A DNA stretch of 64,000 nt from Thermoplasmata archaeon. GTDB lineage: Archaea > Thermoplasmatota > Thermoplasmata > Lutacidiplasmatales > UBA184. The notes beneath the pieces were generated by a model that had not been told where the DNA came from, ran no database searches, and was given only the letters and a program-made list of their open reading frames with translations. Below are positions 38,159 through 47,975 of this stretch, piece by piece. Made by a program: the position numbers and the translations under genes. The stretch is from positions 62,001 through 126,000 of the forward strand of contig JAKASE010000003.1 of NCBI GenBank assembly GCA_021819135.1, written 5' to 3'. How positions within the stretch are numbered: the stretch's first letter is position 1; each line of letters begins with the position of its first letter.

Positions 38159-38953
38159 ATGACGATCGTCGTCAAGGTCGGCGGGGCGCTTGGGAACGCG
38201 ATCGACCCGGTCCTCGCGGACCTCGCGGGCCGGCGGAACGTGGTCCTCGTCCACGGGGGGTCGGCGGAGATCGATCGGCTGGGAACCGCCCTCGGCCGCC
38301 CGTCGGAGTACTACACGTCCCCGAGCGGGGTCGTGTCGCGGAAGAGCGATCCCGCCCATCTCGAGGTCGTGGTCCTCGCCCTCGCCGGCAAGGTGCAGAC
38401 CGAGCTCGTCGCGGGTCTCGGCCGGTTCGGCGCCCCGGCCGTGGGGCTCTCGGGGGTGGACGGGCGCCTCCTGCTCGCCCGGCGGAAGGCCGGGGCCCGC
38501 GCCGTCGTCGACGGGCGCGTCGTCCGCGTGACCGACGACCGTTCCGGATCGATCGAGCACGTCGACGCCGCGCTCCTCCGCCTGCTGCTCGGGGCCGGCG
38601 TCATGCCCGTCGTCGGGCCGCCCGCGGTCACGGCCGAGGGAGAGATCGTGAACGTCGACGCGGACCGGGCGGCGGGGGCGATCGCGGCCGCCCTTCGGGC
38701 CGAGGCGCTGGTCCTTCTGACGAACGTTCCGGGCCTCCTGCGCGACCGGAACGACCCCGAAAGCCGGGTCCCTCATGTCGCACGCGCGGAGTTCGACGCC
38801 GCTCTCTCGCTCGCCGAGGGACGGATGCGGAAGAAGCTCCTCGCCGGCCAGGAGGCGCTGGAGGGGGGCACCTCGCGGGTCATCCTCGCCCCGTCCACCC
38901 GACCGGATCCGGTCGCGGCGGCGCTCCGGGGCGAGGGGACGGTCCTCGAATGA
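38159..38953 (+). CDS. lysZ: LysW-aminoadipate/glutamate kinase
   Basis: IVVKVGGALGN...VLVHGGSAEIDRLGTALGRPSEYYTSPSGVVSRKSDPAHLEVV...VNVDADRAAGAIAAALRAEALVLLTNVPGLL. Confidence 0.93.
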   Translation: MTIVVKVGGALGNAIDPVLADLAGRRNVVLVHGGSAEIDRLGTALGRPSEYYTSPSGVVSRKSDPAHLEVVVLALAGKVQTELVAGLGRFGAPAVGLSGVDGRLLLARRKAGARAVVDGRVVRVTDDRSGSIEHVDAALLRLLLGAGVMPVVGPPAVTAEGEIVNVDADRAAGAIAAALRAEALVLLTNVPGLLRDRNDPESRVPHVARAEFDAALSLAEGRMRKKLLAGQEALEGGTSRVILAPSTRPDPVAAALRGEGTVLE

Positions 38954-40110
38954 CGGCGGCACCGGCCCACGGCCCGAGAGAGTTCGGGGCCCCTTCCCAT
39001 CCGCGTCCGCGGATCGTGCGCGGCGCGGGCGCCTCGCTCTGGGACGACGCCGGGCGGCGGTACGTCGACCTCGGAGCCTCGCACGGGGTCGGCAACCTGG
39101 GCGCCTCGCCCCCCGAGGTCGTCCGGGCGATCGGGGCCCAGGCCCGGGAGCTCCTCTACCTCGGGACCGGCTACGAGAGCCCGGTCCGGGAGGCGTTCCT
39201 CGACCGGCTCCTTTCGCTCCTTCCCGACCGGTTCGGTCGGGTCTTCCTGTCGAACTCCGGGACCGAGGCGGTCGAGGCGGCGATCAAGATCGCCCGGTCG
39301 GCGACCGGACGGACGAAGGTCGTGGCCGCGATGCGCGGCTTCCACGGTCGGACGATGGGCGCGCTCAGCGCGACCTGGCGGCGCGAGCTCCGAGAGCCGT
39401 TCGAGCCTCTCGTCCCGGGGTTCGTCCACGTCCCGTTCAACGACCCAGCGGCGCTCGAAGCCGCGGTCGACGAGTCGACCGCTCTCGTCCTGCTCGAACC
39501 GGTCCAGGGGGAAGGCGGGGTGCACGTCGCCCGGCCGGAGTATCTCCGTGCGGCCCGGACCGCGACGGAACGGTCCGGGGCGCTCCTCGCGCTGGACGAG
39601 GTCCAGACCGGCATCGGACGGACCGGGCGCCTCTTCGCCTTCGAGCGCTGGGGGATCGTCCCCGATCTCCTCACGCTCGCGAAGTCGCTCGCCGGGGGGT
39701 TCCCGATCGGGGCGACGGTCACGACCGAGGCGATCGCCGCCCGGTTCCGGGGGACCCACCACTCCACCTTCGGGGGGAACCCGCTCGCCTGCGCCGCCGG
39801 CCTCGCCTCGCTCGAGTACGCCGTGCGGGAGCACCTCGCGGAGCGGGCGGAGCGTCTCGGCGCCCGCGGGATGGCGCGGCTCGCCGGACTTCCGACCCGG
39901 AACGTCCGAGAGGTCCGCGGCCTCGGCCTGCTCCTCGGCGTCGAGATGAAGGAGAAGGTCGCCCCGTACCTCGCCGAGCTCGAACGCCGCGGGTTCCTCG
40001 CCATCCCTGCGGGGGCCACGGTGTTGCGTCTCCTCCCTCCGCTCGTCATTCCCGAGGAGGATTGGGAGGCCGGGCTCGACGCGATCGTCGAGGTCGTGGG
40101 CCATGGATGA
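38950..40110 (+). CDS. lysJ: LysW-lysine/ornithine aminotransferase
   Basis: VFLSNSGTEAVEAAIKIARSATGRTKVVAAMRGFHGRTMGALSATW...LLALDEVQTGIGRTGRLFAFE. Confidence 0.93.
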   Translation: MTAAPAHGPREFGAPSHPRPRIVRGAGASLWDDAGRRYVDLGASHGVGNLGASPPEVVRAIGAQARELLYLGTGYESPVREAFLDRLLSLLPDRFGRVFLSNSGTEAVEAAIKIARSATGRTKVVAAMRGFHGRTMGALSATWRRELREPFEPLVPGFVHVPFNDPAALEAAVDESTALVLLEPVQGEGGVHVARPEYLRAARTATERSGALLALDEVQTGIGRTGRLFAFERWGIVPDLLTLAKSLAGGFPIGATVTTEAIAARFRGTHHSTFGGNPLACAAGLASLEYAVREHLAERAERLGARGMARLAGLPTRNVREVRGLGLLLGVEMKEKVAPYLAELERRGFLAIPAGATVLRLLPPLVIPEEDWEAGLDAIVEVVGHG

Positions 40111-41164
40111 GCTGGAGGCCCTCGCGCACCTCGTCCGGGCGTACAGTCCGTCCGGCCGGGAGCGTCCCGGGGTCCTCGCCTTCGTGCGCCTGGCCCGCCG
40201 GCTCGGCTACGACACCCGGATCGACCCGGTGGGCAACGGGCATGCCATCCTAGGGCGTGACCGGCCCGAGGTCGTCTTTCTCGGTCACATCGACACCGTG
40301 GAAGGTCGCCTTCCCGTCCGCCGGCAGGGGAGCCGGCTCACCGGTCGGGGGACGGTCGACGCGAAGGGACCGCTCGCCGCGGCGCTGCTCGCCGGACGCG
40401 CCTCTTCGGGTCCGGGACGGATCCGGGTCATCGCCGCGGTCGGGGAGGAGACCGACAGCCGGGGGGCCCGCCATCTGCTCGGTCGGTTGCGGCCCGGGTC
40501 GGTCATCGTGGGGGAGCCGAGCGGTTGGGACGGCATCACCGTCGGCTACAAGGGAGAGCTCCGGCTCACCGCCACGTTCCGGGGCGCGCGGACGCACTAT
40601 TCCTCTCCCCACCCGACGGCGATGGATCGGGCCATCGACTGGACCGCTGACGTGCGGAGCTACGCGGCCGCCCACCGCGGGGGGTCGCCGTTCGCCTCGC
40701 TCACCGCGAAGGTGGTGGCCCTCGAGGGACGGTCCCGGGGGGATGAGGAGACCGCGCGGGTCACGGTCGACCTTCGGTTGCCGCCGTCCCTCTCGCCCTC
40801 CGACACGCTCCGGGGCCTGCCCCGAACGGGTCGGCCCGGCCGGTTCACGGTGACGATCCGGGTCGATCCGTTCGAGGTCGACCGGACGAACCCGGTCGTG
40901 GCCGCGCTCCTCGCCGGGGTCCGTGCGGCCGGGGGCCGGCCGACCCTGTGGCGGAAGGGCGGGACCTCGGACCTCAACCTCGTGGTACCGGCGTGGAAGG
41001 TCCCCGGGGCCGCCTACGGGCCCGGGGACGCCCACCTCGACCACACCCGAAAGGAGTCGGTGAGCCGGGCCGACCTCGGCCGGTCGGTGACCGTCCTGAC
41101 GGTCGCCTTCGACCGGCTGCGGTCGCTCCCGCTCACTCCTCGACGATCGGACGACGGTGCTTGA
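40103..41164 (+). CDS. lysK: LysW-lysine/ornithine hydrolase (M20 family)
   Basis: LVRAYSPSGRERPGVLAF...VVFLGHIDTVEGRLPVRRQGSRLTGRGTVDAKGPLAAAL...VGEETDSRGARHLL. Confidence 0.9.
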   Translation: MDELEALAHLVRAYSPSGRERPGVLAFVRLARRLGYDTRIDPVGNGHAILGRDRPEVVFLGHIDTVEGRLPVRRQGSRLTGRGTVDAKGPLAAALLAGRASSGPGRIRVIAAVGEETDSRGARHLLGRLRPGSVIVGEPSGWDGITVGYKGELRLTATFRGARTHYSSPHPTAMDRAIDWTADVRSYAAAHRGGSPFASLTAKVVALEGRSRGDEETARVTVDLRLPPSLSPSDTLRGLPRTGRPGRFTVTIRVDPFEVDRTNPVVAALLAGVRAAGGRPTLWRKGGTSDLNLVVPAWKVPGAAYGPGDAHLDHTRKESVSRADLGRSVTVLTVAFDRLRSLPLTPRRSDDGA

Positions 41165-42008
41165 TGAAATCCCCGCGGTCGAGCTCCCGCATCGCCTCGA
41201 CGAGCTCGTCGCGCCGGTTCATCACGATCGGACCGTACCAGGCGACCGGCTCGTGGAGCGGGCGACCGGTGACGAGCAGGAAGCGCATCCCGCGGTCCGA
41301 GGCCCGGGCCCGGACCGGGCCGCCCGGGCCGAACAGCACGGTCTCTCCCCCCGGGACGGGGGCGGTGTCGTCCCCCGCGAAGGATCCCACCCCGTCGATC
41401 GCGTGGGCGAACGCGGTGTACCCCGGGGGCGTCGCGTACTCGAACGTGCCCTCCGGCGGGACGCGCACATCGAGGTACGTGGGGTCCACGGGGATCCCGC
41501 GGACGGGCCCCTCGACCGTACCGAACGTGCCGGCCACGACCTTGACGCGGTCCCCGGCGTCCGTAGTGACCTCCGGGATATCGGACGCCGAAAGGCCCCG
41601 GTAGGCCGGGACGCTCATCTTCTCCCGCGCGGGAAGGTTGACCCACAGCTGGAAACCGGACATCGTCCCTTCGGTGCGCTGGGGCATCTCCTGGTGGATG
41701 ATCCCGGAGCCGGAGTTCATCCACTGGACGTCCCCGGTCCCGATCACACCGGAATTGCCGAGGGTGTCCCCGTGCTCGACCTTGCCGTCGAGCACGTACG
41801 TGACGGTCTCGATCCCCCGGTGGGGATGCCAGGGGAACCCGGCGAGGTAGTCGGCCGGGTTCGACGAGCCGAACCGGTCGAGGAGGAGGAACGGGTCGAA
41901 GAGGGGGACCTCCGGGTTCGAGAACGACCGGCGCAGGCGAACGCCGGCCCCCTCGATGGTCGGGACCCCGGGAAAGCGTCGTACGATCGAACGGAGCGGA
42001 TCGGGCAT
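41133..42008 (-). CDS. pirin family protein
   Basis: PEVPLFDPFLLLDRFGSSNPADYLAGFPWHPHRGIETVTYVLDGKVEHGDTLGNSGVIGTGDVQWMNSGSGIIHQEMP. Confidence 0.95.
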   Translation of the reverse strand: MPDPLRSIVRRFPGVPTIEGAGVRLRRSFSNPEVPLFDPFLLLDRFGSSNPADYLAGFPWHPHRGIETVTYVLDGKVEHGDTLGNSGVIGTGDVQWMNSGSGIIHQEMPQRTEGTMSGFQLWVNLPAREKMSVPAYRGLSASDIPEVTTDAGDRVKVVAGTFGTVEGPVRGIPVDPTYLDVRVPPEGTFEYATPPGYTAFAHAIDGVGSFAGDDTAPVPGGETVLFGPGGPVRARASDRGMRFLLVTGRPLHEPVAWYGPIVMNRRDELVEAMRELDRGDFIKHRRPIVEE

Positions 42009-42012
42009 GGGC

Positions 42013-42045
42013 GTAACCTCACGTTACTGGATTACTCAAGGTAAT
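42013..42045. promoter_or_regulatory. two adjacent 15-bp palindromes in the pirin promoter
   Basis: GTAAC-CTCAC-GTTAC (42013-42027) and ATTAC-TCAAG-GTAAT (42031-42045), 5-37 bp upstream of the pirin ATG; second overlaps TATA-like CTTTAATTACC. Confidence 0.65.
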
Positions 42046-42167
42046 TAAAGAGGAGGGAACCCGGACGCCACCACGCCCCCGCCGAGGCGGAGGGCCGGCT
42101 CCTTTCGGAAGCAGGATCCCCCTCTCCCCGGCGCGGGTCTAATAGGGGGCGGGTCCTCGGCCCGGCG

Positions 42168-43034
42168 ATGTCCGCGCGGTCCTGCCCGCACTGCGGGGCA
42201 CCCGTGCCCGCCGGCGCCTCGTTCTGCGCCCGGTGCGGCGCGGCGCTCCCGACCCCTGCTGCGCCCGCCCCTCCGTCCGGGACGACCGCGGGAGTCCCCG
42301 CCCCCTTGCCTCCCCCGCCCGGATACGCTCCCTATGCGCCGGGGCAGGTCCCCTCCCCGTCGACCGGGGCCACGGCGGCGACCGATGTGGCCGCCCTGTC
42401 GAACGTGTTCTGGGCCGCGCTCCTGATGCTGCTGGGCGGGGTCGTCGACATCGTGCTGCTCGCGGTCGGCAATCTCTCGCGGCTCGTCACCGCGACCTCG
42501 ACCGCCGGCCAGGTGACCCTCTCCCTGCCCAACCCGTGGCTCTGGGTCGGGATCCTCTCGCTCGCGGCGGTGTTCTCGCTCCTCTCGCTCTTCCTGCTCC
42601 GCGGGGCGTTCCACGGGCTCTCGGGCATCGACCCGAACTTCCGGACCCCGGCGCTCCTGTCGCTCCTCGCGCTGGTCGGGGTCGCCCTCCTCCTCGTGGG
42701 GGCCGCGCTGGTCCTGCACGGACTGTATGTCGCGGTGTCGTGCGTGGGAGCCGGAAATCCCATCACCCGAGCCTGCCTCCTGACGAGTTCGTTCTGGGCG
42801 GGGGTCGCTCTCGCCGGCATCGGGGGAGTGCTCGCGCTCGTGGGACTGATCGGCGTGCTCCTCGGGTTGTGGCGGGTGGGGACACGGTACAACGACACGC
42901 TGATCCACGTCGCGACGATCCTGCTGATCTTCCCGTACGTCAACGTGGTCGCGTCCGCGCTGCTGCTGGCCAGCATGCAGTCCCAGCGGCGCCGGATCGG
43001 GTCGATGGCGGGGGTCCCCCCGACGGCGGTATAG
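42168..43034 (+). CDS. zinc-ribbon membrane protein
   Basis: MSARSCPHCGAPVPAGASFCARCGAALP followed by several TM segments. Confidence 0.75.
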   Translation: MSARSCPHCGAPVPAGASFCARCGAALPTPAAPAPPSGTTAGVPAPLPPPPGYAPYAPGQVPSPSTGATAATDVAALSNVFWAALLMLLGGVVDIVLLAVGNLSRLVTATSTAGQVTLSLPNPWLWVGILSLAAVFSLLSLFLLRGAFHGLSGIDPNFRTPALLSLLALVGVALLLVGAALVLHGLYVAVSCVGAGNPITRACLLTSSFWAGVALAGIGGVLALVGLIGVLLGLWRVGTRYNDTLIHVATILLIFPYVNVVASALLLASMQSQRRRIGSMAGVPPTAV

Positions 43035-43098
43035 GGGACCGGTCCCGCCCTCGGCGCCGTCCCGTCCGCGGTCCCGTGGGCCGTACGGGCGATGGGGG

Positions 43099-44073
43099 TC
43101 ACGTCGCGTGAACGGAGCGGAGCACCCACGTCAGGACGAACCCGAGCGCGATCCCGGAGGCCGGCCCGGCCGCCCATCCCGCTAGGATCGCGCGGACCGG
43201 TTTCCAGAGGACCGTCGGCTCCCGTCGTGCCATCCCTGTCCCGATCATCGCGCCGACCAGCGCCTGGTTCATCGACGTGAAGTAGCCGAACGCGACGTAC
43301 GCGAGGATCACCAGCACCTGTCCGAGCTGCGCTGCCACGGCGGTGCGAGGGGTCAGGCGAACGATCTCGAACGCGACACGTTCGAGGAGCGGTCGGCCCC
43401 AGGTGAGGATCCCGAGCGCGAGCCCGATCCCTCCGACGAGCCCAGCCATGGCGAGTCCGAAGAGGCCCGTCATCAAGAACGCCCCGGAGGCGTTCGCGAC
43501 ATCGTTCCCTCCCATCGCGAACGACGCCGCCGAACCGACCACCACGAGTCCCACGACGGCGACGGTCGCGGGGCTCCTTTTCTTCGGTCCCGTCGCCGGT
43601 TCGGGTGCAAGGGTGCGATCGGCAAGCCGGACGAGGACGAAGGCGATGGCGAACGCCGCGAACGGAGCGATCGCCCACAGGACGACGAAACGGCCGATCG
43701 TCCCCCACTCCACCGGGATCCCGTCCCCGAGTCCACCCCCGACCGCCGAGAAGACGAGGATCTGGATCGTCGAGGTGGGGATCCGCAGGACGTTGTAGAG
43801 GCTGGTCAGCGAGAAGGCCGCCACGACGATCCCGAGGGCTACGCCGAGGGAGAGAGCGGGGGTCGCGAGGATCGCGTGCCCGACGGTCGTCTCGACGCCG
43901 CCGCTCGCGAACGTCGCCCCGAGGAGCGCGAGCGGGGCCATGAGGAGAAGCGCCGACCCGGACCGTATCGCGCCGGCGGCATACGGCATGCCCATGCACG
44001 CTCCCGTGTAGTGCGCGCCGATGCTGACGGCGAACGCGAGCGCCGCCGCGATGAGGAGGCCCTCGACGATCAC
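43099..44073 (-). CDS. inorganic phosphate transporter (PiT family)
   Basis: GAHYTGACMGMPYAAGAIR and MGGNDVANASGAFLMTGLFGLAMA. Confidence 0.85.
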   Translation of the reverse strand: MIVEGLLIAAALAFAVSIGAHYTGACMGMPYAAGAIRSGSALLLMAPLALLGATFASGGVETTVGHAILATPALSLGVALGIVVAAFSLTSLYNVLRIPTSTIQILVFSAVGGGLGDGIPVEWGTIGRFVVLWAIAPFAAFAIAFVLVRLADRTLAPEPATGPKKRSPATVAVVGLVVVGSAASFAMGGNDVANASGAFLMTGLFGLAMAGLVGGIGLALGILTWGRPLLERVAFEIVRLTPRTAVAAQLGQVLVILAYVAFGYFTSMNQALVGAMIGTGMARREPTVLWKPVRAILAGWAAGPASGIALGFVLTWVLRSVHAT

Positions 44074-44508
44074 CCGCCTACCCCCCCTCGCGGCCGGGAA
44101 TGGAACCGGCTCGGCGGGTACCCGATTCCCGGCACGCGCGACACCAACCGCTCCCGAGGGGATTCGGTCCCCTCCTTAAGGAGCCGACCCGCACGGAAAG
44201 CGCGGCCACCCCGAAGGGGGCCGGTAGCGGCCGAACGTCCCGATCCGGCTCGGTGACGGACGCATCCCCGAATCTCCCACAGTGCCCCGCGGGTCTGACT
44301 GCGCGGAAGGATCGACGATGCCCCGCGGCCCCGGCAATGAGGTCTGCCTGGGATCGTCGGTCCCCCGAATGTCGAAAGACCGTGCGAGGGCGGAGGCCGC
44401 GAAGCCCCGGGAGTCAGAGCGCCACGGATACCGTCCCGGCTGCCGGTCCCCCTGGACCGACTGGCGGGCCGCTTCCCCCGAACCCCGAACGGATTCGCTC
44501 CGGTCCGC

Positions 44509-45378
44509 TCACCACGGAGGGCGGGCCGCCGCCGCGTCGACCGCCATCAGCAGGAAGAGCACCGCAAGGTAGGGCGAGGTGAGCTTGAACAGACGCCAGG
44601 CGTTGATTAGCGTCGGTCGGTGGATGAGGAGCGCGCTGGCGGCGATCAGGACCGCGCCGAGCCCCGCCGCCCCGATCCCCGTGGCGTAGCCGAACGGAGA
44701 TCCCGGAACGAACGGCAGGGCGAGGGTGAAGATCGCGAGCAGCGCCGAGGTGGCCGCGATGCATCGGATGCCGCTTCTGACCCCGAGCACCACGGGCAGC
44801 ATGGGGACCTGGGCCCGGGCGTAGTCCTCACGGGACCGGATCGCCAGGCTCCAGATGTGGATCGGCGTCCAGAGGACCACGAGCGACGCGAGCAGGATCC
44901 CGGTGAGGTCGATGCGACCGGCCACGGCCACGTACCCGACGAGCACCGGGATCCCCCCGCTCGGCGCTCCGAGAATGATGTTCCAGTACGTCCGTCGCTT
45001 CGTCAGCACGTTGTAGACGATCACGTTGTCCGCGAGGCCGATCGCGACCAGACCGACCGGGACGAGCCCGAGCGGCAGCGTCGCGACGAGCCCGAGGGCG
45101 GCGAGCGCGATCCCATACGCGAGCGCGCGGGGGGGCGGGATCGCGCCGGACGGGAGCGGACGGTCGCGCGTGCGTTCCATCCGCGCGTCCATGTCCCGAT
45201 CGACGTAGTTGGTGAGGGCTCGGGCCCCCATGCTGGAGAGCGTGATCGCGACCGCGATCCCGAGGAGCTGGAGCGGGTCCCTCGCCCCCCCGGCGATGAT
45301 CCCGCCCGCCACCGCCGTGAACACGAGCAGCCCCACGATCGGGGGGTTCGTGAGCCGCAGGTAGTCGCGGATCGCCAT
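44509..45378 (-). CDS. protoheme IX farnesyltransferase / heme O synthase
   Basis: MAIRDYLRLTNPPIVGLLVFTAVAGG...ALTNYVDRDMDARMERTRDRPLPSGAIPPPRAL...VYNVLTKRRTYWNIILGAPSGGIPVLVGYVAV. Confidence 0.92.
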   Translation of the reverse strand: MAIRDYLRLTNPPIVGLLVFTAVAGGIIAGGARDPLQLLGIAVAITLSSMGARALTNYVDRDMDARMERTRDRPLPSGAIPPPRALAYGIALAALGLVATLPLGLVPVGLVAIGLADNVIVYNVLTKRRTYWNIILGAPSGGIPVLVGYVAVAGRIDLTGILLASLVVLWTPIHIWSLAIRSREDYARAQVPMLPVVLGVRSGIRCIAATSALLAIFTLALPFVPGSPFGYATGIGAAGLGAVLIAASALLIHRPTLINAWRLFKLTSPYLAVLFLLMAVDAAAARPPW

Positions 45379-45631
45379 CGTACCTCCCCACCCGCGGGTC
45401 CCCGCCCGGCGGTCGGGTACTTCCGGTCCGGCCGTCTATAAGATGCCGAAGTCGGGAGGAGTTCACGGTCGGACCGGGTTCCTCCGCAGACCGGCGGCCT
45501 TCGCACCGGGCCGAACAGGTTCGGAACCTACCAAAGGCACCTTATTGAGTCGGGAGCCGTCTCGAGACCCTCGAGGGTCGAATGGCTCGTCAGGGCGTTC
45601 CACGACGTCCTACCCCTTCAAGAGGCGGGGA

Positions 45632-45925
45632 ATGATGGGAGACACCATGTCCCCGGCCCTCCAGGTGCACCTGGACAGCTGGCTTCGGGAGTTCGGGCCC
45701 CGGGGAACGGAACAGGCGGAGGCGGGCTCGGTCTCGCAGCTCCTGGACGTCCTCGAGTCGCGGTACCCCCGGCTGCGGTTCAAGCTGCGGGACGAGACCG
45801 GGCAGCTGCGTCGCTACGTCCGGGTCTTCGTGGACGGCGAGGACGTGAGCGGGTCCACCGGGGTCTCCACTCCCCTGACCGGGGCCCGGACCATCGATAT
45901 CCTGCATTCGATCGCGGGAGGATGA
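45632..45925 (+). CDS. MoaD/ThiS-family small protein
   Basis: SQLLDVLESRYPRLRFKLRDETGQLRRYVRVFVDGEDVSGSTGVSTPLTGARTIDILHSIAGG; GG C-terminus. Confidence 0.85.
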   Translation: MMGDTMSPALQVHLDSWLREFGPRGTEQAEAGSVSQLLDVLESRYPRLRFKLRDETGQLRRYVRVFVDGEDVSGSTGVSTPLTGARTIDILHSIAGG

Positions 45926-45938
45926 GGAGGGAGCCACG

Positions 45939-47075
45939 ATGGCGAAGAACGGCAAGGTACGGGTTCTGGTCGGAACGCGCAAGGGCACCTATGTGGTGGA
46001 GGCGGACACGCGACGTCGCAAGTGGACGGTCGGACCGGCGGCGCACCCGGGCAACGAGATCTACCATGTCGTCGCGGACCCTCGCCATCCGGGAGACCTC
46101 TATGCGGCCGTGAACAACGGCTTCTGGGGTCCGATGGTGCAGAAGTCCCGGAACTGGGGGAAGACCTGGAAGGAGATGCCGACCCCGCTGACCCCGATCA
46201 AGAAGGAGCGGACCCCGCTGTTCAACGACGCGGACCCGACGACGCCCCCGCCCCGCCCGCTCAACAACCTCTGGCACTTCGAGCCGGGACACCCGAGCGA
46301 GCCGGAGACGATCTATCTCGGGGCCGACCCGCACCTCCTGTTCCGGTCTCCCGACCTCGGGAAGACGTGGGAGCCGATCGAGAGCATCAACGACCATCCG
46401 AACAAGAAGAACTGGGCCCCCGGAGCGGGCGGGGCGTGTCTCCACACGATCATCGTCGACCCGCGGGACCCCCAGCGCCTGTACATCGGGATGAGCGCCG
46501 TCGGCACGTTCCGGTCGGAGAACGGCGGACGGAGCTGGACGCCGGTCAACAAAGGGGTGATGGCCCCGTTCTTACCCGACAAGTACCCCGAGACCGGCCA
46601 GTGCGTCCACCACGTAGCGGCGGACGCTGCCGACCCCGACACGTTCTACCGCCAGGATCACGGCGGGATGTACGTCTCGCACGACCGCATGGACAAGTGG
46701 ACACGGATCGGACGTCCGCTCGGTGACGACTTCGGGTTCTGCGTCGCGTCGCCGGCCGCGGACCCCGGGAAGGCGTACTTCGTTCGCCTCGACGGCATGG
46801 CCCGCGTGACCGGGGAGGGCCATTTCCAGGTCCACGAGTGGAACGATCGCAAGCGGACCTGGCGGAAGCTCCTCTCGCCGAAGGCGTTCCCCGGTCATTT
46901 CGGCGTCCAGCGGGAGGGGATCGCCACCGATGCGCTCGATCCCGCCGGGGTCTACGTGGGGACCACGACCGGCCAGCTGTTCACGAGCCCCGATGCGGGG
47001 CGGTCGTGGGCCTGCGTGCCGTTCCAGTTCCCGGGGATCCACTCGGTGAGCATCGCGAACCCGAACGGCGGTTAG
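45939..47075 (+). CDS. BNR/sialidase-like beta-propeller protein
   Basis: Repeats SRNWGKTWKEM, SPDLGKTWEPIES, ENGGRSWTPVN, SPDAGRSWACVPF (Asp-box S-x-D-x-G-x-x-W). Confidence 0.85.
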   Translation: MAKNGKVRVLVGTRKGTYVVEADTRRRKWTVGPAAHPGNEIYHVVADPRHPGDLYAAVNNGFWGPMVQKSRNWGKTWKEMPTPLTPIKKERTPLFNDADPTTPPPRPLNNLWHFEPGHPSEPETIYLGADPHLLFRSPDLGKTWEPIESINDHPNKKNWAPGAGGACLHTIIVDPRDPQRLYIGMSAVGTFRSENGGRSWTPVNKGVMAPFLPDKYPETGQCVHHVAADAADPDTFYRQDHGGMYVSHDRMDKWTRIGRPLGDDFGFCVASPAADPGKAYFVRLDGMARVTGEGHFQVHEWNDRKRTWRKLLSPKAFPGHFGVQREGIATDALDPAGVYVGTTTGQLFTSPDAGRSWACVPFQFPGIHSVSIANPNGG

Positions 47076-47198
47076 CGGTCCCGGGTCCCCCGGGGCGCGG
47101 CCCGCCGGCCCGGCATCGGGGTGCCGGTCCCTCACCGGGACGGTCCCGGCAAGGCCTCTTATCGGGCGCATCGCTCGGTCCCGACCCTTCGAGGGACG

Positions 47199-47975
47199 AT
47201 GGAGTGGGACTCGAAGCAGTACCTCCTCTTCGAACGGGAGCGCACCCGGCCGTGCCTCGACCTGGTCCATCGGCTCGACCTGTCCTCCCCGGGACGCATC
47301 GTCGACCTCGGGTGCGGGACCGGCACCAGCACCGCGGCCCTCCGCCAACGGTGGCCGGACGCCGCGATCACCGGCGTCGACCGCTCGGCCTCGATGCTCC
47401 GGGTCGCCCGGAGGTCCGACCGTTCGGTCGAGTGGACGAGGGCCGACATCGCCCGGTGGGAACCGCGCGAGCCGTTCGACCTCGTCTTCTCGAACGCGGC
47501 CCTCCAGTGGCTCCCGGACCACCCGAAGCTCCTCCCGCGGCTCTGGCGTGCGGTCGGCCCCTCCGGGGCCCTCGCGTTCCAGGTCCCGGCCCCCGGTCCC
47601 GCTCGGGAACGATGGCACCGCGCGGTCGAGGAGGTGCGGCGCGGGGAGCGGGGCGACCGGCCCGTGCGTGCCGAGGAGATCTCCGAGAACGTCCTGTCGT
47701 CGGCCGAGTACTACCGGCTGCTCGGGCCGCGCGCCCGCGCGGTCGATCTGTGGGATACGGAATATCATCACGTGCTGCCGAACGCGCAGGCGGTCGTCGA
47801 GTGGACCCGGGCGACCGGCCTCCGCCCGGTGCTCGCGGCGCTGCGCACGGCGAAGGAACGCGAACGCTTCCTCGCCGCCTACTCGGCGCGGGTCTCCCGG
47901 GCGTACCGGCCTCAACCGGACGGCCGGGTCCTCTTCCCGTTCCGGCGGAGGTTCGTCATCGCCTACCGGGAATGA
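47199..47975 (+). CDS. class I SAM-dependent methyltransferase, trans-aconitate methyltransferase-like
   Basis: RIVDLGCGTGTSTAALRQRWPDAAITGVDRSASML...DLVFSNAALQWLPDHPKLLPRLWRAVGPSGALAFQVP. Confidence 0.82.
   Translation: MEWDSKQYLLFERERTRPCLDLVHRLDLSSPGRIVDLGCGTGTSTAALRQRWPDAAITGVDRSASMLRVARRSDRSVEWTRADIARWEPREPFDLVFSNAALQWLPDHPKLLPRLWRAVGPSGALAFQVPAPGPARERWHRAVEEVRRGERGDRPVRAEEISENVLSSAEYYRLLGPRARAVDLWDTEYHHVLPNAQAVVEWTRATGLRPVLAALRTAKERERFLAAYSARVSRAYRPQPDGRVLFPFRRRFVIAYRE

Noticed and set aside
47121-47198. Longer N-terminus of the methyltransferase ORF
   Set aside because: Conserved protein starts at MEWDSKQYLLFERERTRP (47199); the upstream part lies in promoter DNA.
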